Origin: Clostridiales bacterium
Lineage (GTDB): Bacteria > Bacillota > Clostridia > Oscillospirales > Butyricicoccaceae
Direction of reading: 5' to 3'
Assembly: GCA_004555915.1 (NCBI GenBank)
Contig: SFJM01000032.1
Span: 1-18,398 of the forward strand
DNA length: 18,398 nucleotides
Each line of letters starts with the position of its first letter. Position 1 is the stretch's first letter. The position numbers and the translations under genes were made by a program. Shown in pieces: positions 1-6,812 of the stretch. The notes beneath the pieces are model-generated. The model was given only the letters and a program-made list of their open reading frames with translations. It was not told the DNA's origin and did no database searches.

Positions 1-3
1 CAT
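1..3 (-). CDS. Start codon of a gene running off the left edge
   Basis: Only the ATG is inside the window (reverse complement of 1-3). On the minus strand it is preceded by AAAGGAGA (about 11-18) at a spacing of 7-8 nt, a textbook ribosome binding site. Two consensus promoters lie further upstream on the same strand. Together these make a real leftward gene likely, but no product can be inferred. Confidence 0.6.
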
Positions 4-55
4 AAGGTGTTCTCCTTTATATAAGAAATAATTTGTACGAATACACAATGTATCC

Positions 56-84
56 AGTATAACACGCCAGAGAATACATGTCAA
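56..84 (-). promoter_or_regulatory. Proximal sigma-A promoter of the leftward gene
   Basis: On the minus strand there is TTGACA (79-84), a 17-bp spacer and TATACT (56-61). The -35 is perfect and the -10 is 5/6. It lies about 50 bp ahead of the RBS and ATG at the left edge. Confidence 0.8.
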
Positions 85-86
85 AT

Positions 87-105
87 ATGGAGAAGGATTC
101 TCCAT
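87..105. repeat. Perfect 19-bp dyad next to the proximal promoter
   Basis: The arms ATGGAGAA and TTCTCCAT are separated by GGA. The dyad lies 2 bp upstream of the -35 of the proximal leftward promoter and downstream of the distal one. That position fits an operator or activator site that could act on one or both promoters. The protein that would bind it is unknown. Confidence 0.45.
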
Positions 106-170
106 CACACAAATGGGATTGAGGTTACAAAAGCCCTAACGAAACATTACAATTCGGTTACATTGATTAC

Positions 171-199
171 AGTATAGCACACACAGCGACATCTGTCAA
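171..199 (-). promoter_or_regulatory. Distal sigma-A promoter of the leftward gene
   Basis: On the minus strand there is TTGACA (194-199), a 17-bp spacer and TATACT (171-176). The hexamers and spacing are identical to those of the proximal promoter 115 bp downstream, while the spacer sequences differ. Between this promoter and the ireB terminator (about 200-339) I see nothing convincing. Confidence 0.75.
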
Positions 200-339
200 A
201 CAATTTGTTGCAGTTTATGAATTTTCTATCATCATATCCTATCGGCTGTAAGTGCTGCAAAAAATGTGAAATGTGGAGGGTTTTTGCTGTTTCTGACAGT
301 GTTTTGCACCAGAAAGTCTCAAATACGAAAAAACAGGCG

Positions 340-375
340 AAAAAGAAAAAACACAGGACGCAATTGCGTCCTGTG
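340..375 (-). terminator. Intrinsic terminator of ireB
   Basis: A perfect 24-bp inverted repeat (352-375, arms CACAGGACGCAA and TTGCGTCCTGTG) is followed on the minus strand by a T-rich tract (complement of 340-351). It begins 17 bp after the ireB stop codon. Confidence 0.85.
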
Positions 376-392
376 CGGCTTTCATGTTCAAA

Positions 393-638
393 TTACAGAT
401 CCAAGTAATGGGAAATCAGCTCCTGCATCAGCTCATCACGATCAATTTTGCGGATCAGGCTGCGTGCATTATTATAGTTGGTAATATAAGTCGGATCCTC
501 AGAGAGCAGATAACCCACAATCTGGTTGATTGGATTATAGCCCTTTTCCTTGAGAGCGTCATATACCGTCTGAAGCACGCGCTTCATTTCCTTGTCACTT
601 TCTTCTTTTAAATTGAACTTCCTTGTTCCGTCTAACAT
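393..638 (-). CDS. ireB: IreB family regulatory protein (UPF0297)
   Basis: This is an 81-residue protein with the UPF0297/IreB hallmark run EKGYNPINQIVGYLLSEDP, followed by a conserved basic helix (NARSLIRKIDRDEL). Family knowledge: IreB of Enterococcus is a small cytosolic dimer phosphorylated by the PASTA-domain kinase IreK, and it negatively affects cephalosporin resistance. The start is set at the ATG of MLDGTRKF, because GAAAGGAGGG lies 6 nt upstream; a TTG six codons earlier would sit inside that RBS region. In many Firmicutes the gene lies between alaS and ruvX. Here it is a single-gene unit with its own promoter and terminator, divergent from valS. The family call is firm, but the phosphorylation role in this organism is inferred. 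Confidence 0.93.
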   Translation of the reverse strand: MLDGTRKFNLKEESDKEMKRVLQTVYDALKEKGYNPINQIVGYLLSEDPTYITNYNNARSLIRKIDRDELMQELISHYLDL

Positions 639-664
639 TACGGGCCCTCCTTTCAACTATATCC

Positions 665-693
665 ATAATAATACAGAAAATCGAATTTGTAAA
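665..693 (-). promoter_or_regulatory. sigma-A promoter of ireB
   Basis: On the minus strand there is TTTACA (688-693), a 17-bp spacer and TATTAT (665-670), about 27 bp upstream of the ireB start codon. No other feature was seen between it and the valS promoter (694-846). Confidence 0.7.
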
Positions 694-846
694 GATATTT
701 TGCAGAGTAAGATTGATTCCTGACAATTTTCCTGAAAAAGCCTCATATTTCATGCACAGCTGACTTCTGCTGCAAGTGTTCCTGCGTGAGCGGCCGTGGA
801 AACAGGGAGGTACTGAATTTAATTGTACGGAAAACGGCGCGACTTC

Positions 847-875
847 TTGACAAGACTGTCGGAAAATACTATAAT
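847..875 (+). promoter_or_regulatory. Consensus promoter of valS-folC
   Basis: There is TTGACA (847-852), a 17-bp spacer and TATAAT (870-875), a perfect sigma-A consensus. The transcript would begin near 882 and run straight into the T-box leader. A perfect promoter is typical where control is exerted by downstream attenuation. Confidence 0.9.
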
Positions 876-881
876 AATCAG

Positions 882-1171
882 GTCTAAAACATGAGAAAGA
901 CGTTGAAGAAGAGGAGTACGTCCCTGTGTCCGGCAAAGAGAGGAACCGGCTGGTGTAAGGTTCTGCGGCAGGGGAGGGAAGGTCGCTTCTGAGTCAGTGT
1001 GCCGAACCCGGCAGATGCCGGCATTAAGCATCTTCGGTTTGCCACCGTTATCCGGCAGTAAGTGCGTGCAGAATCAGCATGAGTTTGTTGTTTTGCGCGA
1101 ATATTGGGTGGTACCACGGAGTACAGACAGTCTTCGTCCTGATCGTATGGACGGGGGCTTTTTCTTTTGGT
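882..1171 (+). promoter_or_regulatory. T-box riboswitch leader, valine-specific
   Basis: Stem I elements are visible in order: AGTA (915-918), the AGAGAG distal-loop motif (937-942), and a specifier loop GAAGGTCGCTTCTGAG with the specifier GTC at 982-984, a valine codon followed by a purine. The conserved T-box core GGGTGGTACCACGG is at 1106-1119. Its TGGT (1109-1112) can pair with the ACCA end of uncharged tRNA-Val, whose discriminator is normally A. A terminator hairpin follows. Uncharged tRNA-Val(GAC) should stabilise the antiterminator and allow transcription of valS-folC. The 5' boundary is inferred from the promoter. Confidence 0.93.
1131..1168 (+). terminator. T-box attenuator terminator hairpin
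   Basis: The arm TCTTCGTCC (1131-1139) pairs with GGACGGGGG (1149-1157), including G-U pairs, across a 9-nt loop. The run CTTTTTCTTTT follows. The 5' arm lies just downstream of the T-box core, so it should be sequestered when the antiterminator forms. Confidence 0.85.
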
Positions 1172-1225
1172 GCTGCTGAATCACCTGACAAATAAAAGAA
1201 TACCATAGGAAGGAGTGCAATTTTC

Positions 1226-3865
1226 GTGACAAACGAATTGCCAAAGACGTATGACCCGTCTGCCACAGAAGACAAGCTGTATAAAACGTGGGAGGAAAAG
1301 GGTTATTTCAATGCTGAAGTAGACGAAACAAAAAAACCGTTTACCATTGTGATTCCGCCTCCGAATGTAACCGGCCAGCTGCATATGGGCCATGCATTCG
1401 ATGAAACCCTGCAGGATATCCTGATCCGTACCAAGCGTATGCAGGGCTATTCCGCGCTGTGGATGCCGGGTACCGACCATGCCGGTATCGCTACCCAGAT
1501 TAAGGTAGAGGAAAACCTGCGTAAGGAAGAAGGCCTGACCCGGTATGATCTGGGCCGTGAGAAGTTCCTGGAGCGTGTATGGGACTGGAAAAACCAGTAC
1601 GGCAACCGCATCATCCAGCAGCTGAAGAAGCTGGGCTCTTCCTGCGACTGGCGCCGTGAGCGGTTTACCATGGACGAGGGCTGTTCCAAGGCAGTCAAGG
1701 AAGTCTTTGTCAACCTGTACGACAAGGGCCTGATTTACAAGGGCAGCCGTATCATCAACTGGTGCCCCCATTGTGCCACCGCGCTGTCGGATGCCGAGGT
1801 TGAATATGAAACCCAGCCGGGCAAGCTGTGGTATATCCGCTATGATATCAAGGATTCCGATGAGAGCATCATTGTCGCAACCACCCGTCCGGAAACCTTT
1901 ATGGGTGATACCGGCGTTGCGGTCAATCCGGAGGATGAGCGCTATCAGCATCTGATTGGCAAGAAGGCAATCCTGCCAATCATCGGCCGTGAAATCCCGA
2001 TTTTTGCGGATGATTATGTTGACAAGGAATTTGGTACCGGCTGCGTTAAGACTACGCCGTGCCATGACCCGAATGACTTTGATATGGGCCAGCGCCATAA
2101 TCTGGAACAGATCCTTGTGTTCAATGAGGATGCTACTGTCAATGAAAACGGCGGCAAATATCAGGGTATGGATCGCTATGAATGCCGCAAGGCAGTTCTG
2201 GCTGATCTGGAAGCGGAAGGCCGTCTGGTTAAGATTGAAGACCATACCCATAATGTCGGCACCTGCTACCGCTGCGGCACAACCGTAGAGCCAATGACCT
2301 CCGCACAGTGGTTTGTTAAGATGGCACCGCTGGCAAAGGAAGCCATCCGCGTGGTAGAAGAGGGCGAAATCAAGTTCGTTCCGGAACGTTTCAGCAAGAC
2401 CTATATCCGCTGGATGGAAAATGTTCATGACTGGTGCATTTCCCGTCAGCTGTGGTGGGGTCACAGAATTCCGGCTTACTATTGCGAGGACTGCGGACAT
2501 ATGGAGGTTGCCAAGGAGGACGTTACCGTTTGTCCGAAGTGCGGCAGCACCCACATCCGTCAGGAAGAGGACGTGCTGGATACCTGGTTCTCCTCTGCAC
2601 TGTGGCCGTTCTCCACGCTGGGCTGGCCGGACAAGACCAAGGAGCTGGAATACTTCTATCCCACCGATACGCTGGTTACCGGCTATGATATCATTTTCTT
2701 CTGGGTTGCCCGCATGATCTTCTCCGGTATGGAGCATATGAAGCAGGTACCGTTCAAGACCGTTTATATCCATGGTCTGGTACGTGATGAGCAGGGCAGA
2801 AAGATGTCCAAATCTCTGGGCAACGGCATTGACCCGCTGAAGGTCATTGAGCAGTACGGTGCAGACGCGCTGCGCTTCACGCTGGCTACCGGCAACTCTC
2901 CAGGAAACGATATGCGTTATTCCAAGGATCGTGTTGAGGCAAGCCGGAACTTCTGCAACAAGATCTGGAACGCGTCCCGCTTCATCCAGATGAATCTGAC
3001 GATTGACAAGGTACAGCTGCCGGAAACCCTGACCATGGAGGACAAGTGGATTCTGTCCAAGTACAACACACTGGTACAGGATGTCACCACCAACATCGAC
3101 AAGTATGAGCTGGGCATTGCCGCACAGAAGCTGAATGACTTTATCTGGGATGTATTCTGCGACTGGTATATTGAAATCGCAAAGACCCGTCTGCAGAACA
3201 AGGAGGATAAGGAGACCTGTGAGAACGTACAGAATGTTCTGTGCTATGTTCTTTCCGGCTCCATGCAGCTGCTGCATCCGTTCATGCCGTTTATCACGGA
3301 GACCATCTGGCAGGCACTGCCCCATGAGGGTGAGACCATCATGCTGTCCCAGTGGCCGGCATACACCGACGCGCTGAACTTCCCGACGGAGGAAGCACAG
3401 ATGGAAATCCTGATGGAGAGCATCCGTGCCATCCGTAACCGCCGTGCTGAGATGAATGTACCGCCGTCCAAGAAGGCACGTGTGTTTGTTGTTACCGCAG
3501 ATGCAGACCGTCAGGCAGTCTTCACCGCCGGTGAGGCATGCTTCCTCAAGCTGGCATACTCCAACGAGCTGACGGTTTCCGATACCGCTCCGGCTGATGC
3601 CGCAAAGATGGTATCCGTTGTTACCGGCGATGTCCAGATGTATCTGCCGATGAACGAGCTGGTTGACTTTGAGAAGGAAAAGGCGCGTCTGTCCAAGGAA
3701 ATGAAGAAGGCAGAAAAGGATCTGACCTTCATTGAAAAGAAGCTGAACAATCCGGGCTTCCTGAAGAAGGCGCCGGAGCAGGTCGTTGAAGGTGAACGTG
3801 TCAAGGCGGCAAAGCTGAAGGAACAGATTGCCAAGCTGCAGGAAAGCCTGTCCGCACTGGACTGA
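1226..3865 (+). CDS. valS: Valyl-tRNA synthetase
   Basis: This 879-residue class Ia aminoacyl-tRNA synthetase charges tRNA-Val with valine in the cytosol. It has the HIGH-type motif HMGH at residues 53-56 after PPPNVTGQL, GTDHAG, and the KMSKS motif at 526-530. The CP1 editing domain is present (ATTRPETFMGDT, and GTGCVKTTPCHDPNDF). A four-cysteine zinc site (Cys420, Cys423, Cys436, Cys439) is followed by DVLDTWFSSALWPF. The C-terminal 70 residues form the charged coiled-coil tRNA-binding arm. Length is normal for bacterial ValRS. The start is GTG at 1226, about 10 nt after AGGAAGGAG. A valine T-box precedes it, and folC follows after 5 nt. Confidence 0.98.
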   Translation: MTNELPKTYDPSATEDKLYKTWEEKGYFNAEVDETKKPFTIVIPPPNVTGQLHMGHAFDETLQDILIRTKRMQGYSALWMPGTDHAGIATQIKVEENLRKEEGLTRYDLGREKFLERVWDWKNQYGNRIIQQLKKLGSSCDWRRERFTMDEGCSKAVKEVFVNLYDKGLIYKGSRIINWCPHCATALSDAEVEYETQPGKLWYIRYDIKDSDESIIVATTRPETFMGDTGVAVNPEDERYQHLIGKKAILPIIGREIPIFADDYVDKEFGTGCVKTTPCHDPNDFDMGQRHNLEQILVFNEDATVNENGGKYQGMDRYECRKAVLADLEAEGRLVKIEDHTHNVGTCYRCGTTVEPMTSAQWFVKMAPLAKEAIRVVEEGEIKFVPERFSKTYIRWMENVHDWCISRQLWWGHRIPAYYCEDCGHMEVAKEDVTVCPKCGSTHIRQEEDVLDTWFSSALWPFSTLGWPDKTKELEYFYPTDTLVTGYDIIFFWVARMIFSGMEHMKQVPFKTVYIHGLVRDEQGRKMSKSLGNGIDPLKVIEQYGADALRFTLATGNSPGNDMRYSKDRVEASRNFCNKIWNASRFIQMNLTIDKVQLPETLTMEDKWILSKYNTLVQDVTTNIDKYELGIAAQKLNDFIWDVFCDWYIEIAKTRLQNKEDKETCENVQNVLCYVLSGSMQLLHPFMPFITETIWQALPHEGETIMLSQWPAYTDALNFPTEEAQMEILMESIRAIRNRRAEMNVPPSKKARVFVVTADADRQAVFTAGEACFLKLAYSNELTVSDTAPADAAKMVSVVTGDVQMYLPMNELVDFEKEKARLSKEMKKAEKDLTFIEKKLNNPGFLKKAPEQVVEGERVKAAKLKEQIAKLQESLSALD

Positions 3866-3870
3866 GCCCT

Positions 3871-5160
3871 ATGTACGATTATAAACAGACATTAAACGAG
3901 ATTCATGCCCATGGCCGTTTCAGCGGCACACCATGCCTTGACCGCATGCGTGCGCTGCTGGCGGCTGTGGGGAATCCACAGAAAAAACTGAAATTTATCC
4001 ACATTGCAGGTACTAATGGCAAGGGGAGTACCGCGGTGTTAAGTGCTTGCGCTTTACAGCATTCCGGCTGCAAGACCGGCCTGTTCACCTCGCCGTATCT
4101 CATGGATTTCTGTGAACGCATATGCATCAATGGAAAAACCATTCCACAGCCTGACCTGTGCCGGATTGCGCAGCGTGTTCTTGAGGTGGAGCGGAATCTG
4201 CATTTGCCGGAGGGCGAAAGCATCGGCGAGTTTGAGTTCACCACTGCCTGTGCCATGCTGTATTTTGTGGAACAGTCCTGTGATATTGTCGTACTGGAGG
4301 TCGGTCTGGGCGGACGGTACGATGCCACCAATGTCATTGATGCGCCGGAAGTAACAGTCATGACTCATGTGGCACTGGACCACATGGCAGTGCTGGGTAA
4401 TACCGTGGAAGAAATTGCCGCGGATAAGAGCTATGTCATCAAGAATGGTTCCACGCTGGTCAATTACCCGCAGCAGACCGCCTCTGTGGATGCTGTTTTA
4501 CAGAAACGCTGCTATGATGTCAGTGCCGGATATGTGAAGGCACCGGTGCCGGAACTCATCGGCTGTACGCTGGAAGGCACCGACTGTGTGATTGACGGCA
4601 AGCCGTTCCATCTGCGTCTGGTGGGACAGCATCAGGCGGCAAATGCTGCTACAGCCTATGCAGCGCTGCAGGTGCTGCGGGAGCGTGGCTGGAGCATTCC
4701 GGAAAGTGATATTACAGAGGGATTTGCCGAAGCCTGCACGCCGGCACGGCAAGAGGTCATTCAGACCGAACCGCTGCTGATGATTGACGGTGCGCACAAT
4801 GTGGACGGTGTGACGGCATTATGCGAGACACTGGACAGCATGCTGCCTGCCGGAGGCATTTCCCTTGTGCTGGGCATGGTTTCCGACAAGCAGTATGACG
4901 CATGCATTCGTATGCTGGTCCGCCGTGCGGACGCGGTATATGCCGTACAGCCGGAAGGTCCCCGCGCGCTTCCCAGCCGTGAGCTGGCCTCCCGGATCCG
5001 GGAATTTTCACCGTATACCAATGTGTTTGACTGCGGTGATGTGGTATCTGCCCTGAAGCGTGCGGTACGCGGCGCGTCAGAAGAAGATGCCGTCATTGTC
5101 TGCGGTTCCCTGTATGTTGCAGGGGAAGCAAAAAATGCTTTGCAATCCGGCGTTATCTGA
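3871..5160 (+). CDS. folC: Folylpolyglutamate / dihydrofolate synthase
   Basis: This 429-residue Mur-ligase-fold enzyme adds glutamate to tetrahydrofolates and, in many bacteria, also to dihydropteroate, using ATP. The P-loop GTNGKGS is at residues 47-53. LGGRYDATN near residue 150, DHMAVLGNTVEEIA, the lysine-containing ADKSYVIK loop and DGAHN at 306-310 are all family landmarks. It starts 5 nt after the valS stop codon without a strong SD, so translational coupling is likely. Transcription should depend on the valS T-box; the valS-folC pair is common in Firmicutes. The sequence alone cannot separate FPGS-only from dual FPGS/DHFS activity. Confidence 0.95.
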   Translation: MYDYKQTLNEIHAHGRFSGTPCLDRMRALLAAVGNPQKKLKFIHIAGTNGKGSTAVLSACALQHSGCKTGLFTSPYLMDFCERICINGKTIPQPDLCRIAQRVLEVERNLHLPEGESIGEFEFTTACAMLYFVEQSCDIVVLEVGLGGRYDATNVIDAPEVTVMTHVALDHMAVLGNTVEEIAADKSYVIKNGSTLVNYPQQTASVDAVLQKRCYDVSAGYVKAPVPELIGCTLEGTDCVIDGKPFHLRLVGQHQAANAATAYAALQVLRERGWSIPESDITEGFAEACTPARQEVIQTEPLLMIDGAHNVDGVTALCETLDSMLPAGGISLVLGMVSDKQYDACIRMLVRRADAVYAVQPEGPRALPSRELASRIREFSPYTNVFDCGDVVSALKRAVRGASEEDAVIVCGSLYVAGEAKNALQSGVI

Positions 5161-5187
5161 CAAAAAAATTTCATCATGTTTTCTATA

Positions 5188-5227
5188 ATAGAACTGTCTT
5201 TTGAAAGAAGGATGGTTCTATTTTTTT
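5188..5227 (+). terminator. Terminator after folC
   Basis: ATAGAAC (5188-5194) pairs with GTTCTAT (5215-5221), with an inner TCTTT/AAAGA stem in the loop. A T-run follows (5221-5227). It separates valS-folC from the spoIIA operon, and its T-run ends only 20 bp before spoIIAA. Confidence 0.75.
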
Positions 5228-5246
5228 GTCTGGGAGTGAAAAAGCA

Positions 5247-5615
5247 ATGAAATGTTCACACAAACGGGAGGATTGCGGCATTGTGATCCGGTTCTGCGGG
5301 GAACTGGGACATCATGAGGCTGCACAGTGCGTGGAGTATTTGGAAAAAACCATGATTCTCTATGCCAATGACCCGATATATCTGGATTTATCCGGTCTGA
5401 CCTTTATGGACAGCTCCGGCATTGCCGTGGTGCTGGGAGCACAGCGCAATATTCTGGGTGCCGGACAGTCCTTTAGTGTTGTCGGCACGCCGCCATCCGC
5501 CATGCGGATTTTCCGGGCCGGCGGCATTCAGAACAGGGTACAGTTCCTGCCGGAGCTGCCGAAAAACACAGAAACAGAGGAGGATATGATATGCGCAGCG
5601 AAATCAACCAAATGA
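5247..5615 (+). CDS. spoIIAA: Anti-sigma-F factor antagonist SpoIIAA
   Basis: This 122-residue STAS-domain protein matches the SpoIIAA family. The hallmark LDLSGLTFMDSSGIAVVLG carries the DSSG phosphorylation site, with Ser57 equivalent to Ser58 of Bacillus subtilis. In the forespore, dephosphorylated SpoIIAA displaces sigma-F from SpoIIAB; SpoIIAB rephosphorylates it and SpoIIE removes the phosphate (family knowledge). The start is ATG 5247, 10 nt after GGGAG. A TTG 21 nt upstream lies in the terminator T-run and is rejected. The 3' end overlaps spoIIAB by 25 nt. Confidence 0.93.
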   Translation: MKCSHKREDCGIVIRFCGELGHHEAAQCVEYLEKTMILYANDPIYLDLSGLTFMDSSGIAVVLGAQRNILGAGQSFSVVGTPPSAMRIFRAGGIQNRVQFLPELPKNTETEEDMICAAKSTK

Positions 5616-6034
5616 GCATCAAATTTCCAAGCAGGTCCAGCAATGAGGCATTTGCCCGCCAGGCCATTGCGGCCTTTGCGGCACAGCTGGACCCGACCAT
5701 TGATGAAATCAATGACATCAAAACAGCCGTCAGTGAAGCGGTCACCAACTGTATTGTCCATGCTTACCGCGATGAAATGGGGTACATAACACTTGGGGCA
5801 AAGCTGTTTGACAACGGTGAAATACAAATCACCGTGCGGGATAAGGGCTGTGGTATTGCGGATGTACAGCAGGCACGGCAACCAATGTTTTCAACAGGTG
5901 ATGCCGGACGTTCCGGTATGGGTTTTACAATTATGGAGAGTTTTATGGATAAGCTGAAGGTACGTTCCAGAGAAGGGATCGGGACACAGGTCACCATGAC
6001 CAAGCAGATTGCGATTCGTTTTGGACAGAAATAA
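5591..6034 (+). CDS. spoIIAB: Anti-sigma-F factor SpoIIAB (serine kinase)
   Basis: This 147-residue GHKL-fold protein both binds sigma-F and phosphorylates SpoIIAA. The N-box SEAVTNCIVHAY has Glu49 and Asn53, the G1 box is DKGCGI (84-89), and the G2 box is GRSGMGFTIM (106-115). Length matches the family. It begins inside spoIIAA, with AGAGGAGG 7 nt upstream of the ATG, and its 3' end overlaps sigF. The overlapping order spoIIAA-spoIIAB-sigF is the standard spoIIA operon and keeps the three partners stoichiometric. Confidence 0.96.
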   Translation: MRSEINQMSIKFPSRSSNEAFARQAIAAFAAQLDPTIDEINDIKTAVSEAVTNCIVHAYRDEMGYITLGAKLFDNGEIQITVRDKGCGIADVQQARQPMFSTGDAGRSGMGFTIMESFMDKLKVRSREGIGTQVTMTKQIAIRFGQK

Positions 6035-6749
6035 CGCAGAAGAGCAGCTTCGCATGCTCCGGCTGGCACAATCCGGAGATGACGCTGCCTGTGAAGCATT
6101 GATTCGGGACAACAGTGCCCTTGTCTGGAGCATTGTCCGGCGGTATGCGGGACATGGTGTAGACATGGAAGATTTATTTCAGCTGGGCAGTATGGGGCTG
6201 CTCAAGGCCATTCAGGGCTTTGACTGTGACTATGGCACCCGGTTTTCCACCTATGCGGTACCGAAAATCAGCGGGGAAATCCGCCGGTTTCTGCGGGATG
6301 ACGGTTCGGTCAAGGTGAGCCGGAGCATCAAATCGCTGGCAATTCGTGTCAATGCCGCCAGAGAACAGCTCACCATGAAAACCGGCAGGGAACCCACGAT
6401 TTCCGAGCTGTCTGACCTGCTGGATGCCTCACCGGAAGAAATTGCAGCCTGTGAGCATGCCCTGATGCCCACCGATTCTCTGCAGAGGGAAATCGGCAAT
6501 GATGGTGTGACACTGGAGCATCTGCTGGGGGATGAGGGGATTGAGGAAAAAATTCTGGAATCCGTCACCCTGCAAGAGGCTATAAAGCGGCTGGGAGAGA
6601 AGGAGCGACGGATTATCCTGCTTCGGTATTTCCGCAGCCAGACCCAGCAGCAATGTGCCCGGCAGTTGGGCATTTCGCAGGTACAGGTATCCCGCCTGGA
6701 ACGCAAAGCCATTGAACGAATGCGGGCGATTATGACAACAGACCATTAG
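6009..6749 (+). CDS. sigF: RNA polymerase sigma-F factor (forespore)
   Basis: This sigma-70 family protein has region 2 at roughly residues 36-100 (DLFQLGSMGLLKAIQGFD, RFSTYAVPKISGEIRRFLRD), a region 3 linker (SVKVSRSIKSL) and a region 4 helix-turn-helix near 211-238 (QLGISQVQVSRLE). All align with SpoIIAC/sigma-F. The start is uncertain. TTG at 6009 or 6021 keeps the conserved N-terminal helix (EEQLRMLRLAQSGD) but has no obvious SD and overlaps spoIIAB, implying coupling. ATG 6054 would cut into that helix. The longest form (246 residues) is given here. It is the last gene of spoIIA; I see no clear terminator before the next promoter. Confidence 0.93.
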   Translation: MRFVLDRNNAEEQLRMLRLAQSGDDAACEALIRDNSALVWSIVRRYAGHGVDMEDLFQLGSMGLLKAIQGFDCDYGTRFSTYAVPKISGEIRRFLRDDGSVKVSRSIKSLAIRVNAAREQLTMKTGREPTISELSDLLDASPEEIAACEHALMPTDSLQREIGNDGVTLEHLLGDEGIEEKILESVTLQEAIKRLGEKERRIILLRYFRSQTQQQCARQLGISQVQVSRLERKAIERMRAIMTTDH

Positions 6750-6754
6750 ATTGC

Positions 6755-6783
6755 TTGTTCCCTTTTACAATTTGTGCTATACT
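6755..6783 (+). promoter_or_regulatory. Extended -10 promoter of pcrA
   Basis: There is TTGTTC (6755-6760), a 17-bp spacer and TATACT (6778-6783) preceded by TGC, an extended -10. It begins 5 bp after the sigF stop, giving the helicase its own vegetative promoter independent of the sporulation operon. Confidence 0.7.
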
Positions 6784-6812
6784 GAAAGTCAAGTCTGAAC
6801 AAGGAGACAACC

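Noticed and set aside
205..611. Several overlapping short plus-strand frames across the left intergenic region and ireB
   Set aside because: They lack RBSs and known motifs, and they overlap ireB, its terminator or leftward promoters.
1181..3325. A 714-codon open frame on the minus strand opposite valS
   Set aside because: It is antisense to a certain valS gene, lacks any recognisable motif and has no RBS. Long antisense frames are a by-product of the codon bias of highly expressed genes.
5157..5189. CTGACA and TATAAT before the spoIIA operon as a sigma-A promoter
   Set aside because: The TATAAT is perfect, but the spacer would be 21 bp, there is no extended -10, and the -10 lies in the folC terminator hairpin.
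5209..5237. A possible sigma-H promoter (AGGATGG and GAGT) ahead of spoIIAA
   Set aside because: The -10 mismatches the GAAT consensus, the spacing is slightly long, and the implied start site would lie after the ribosome binding site of spoIIAA.
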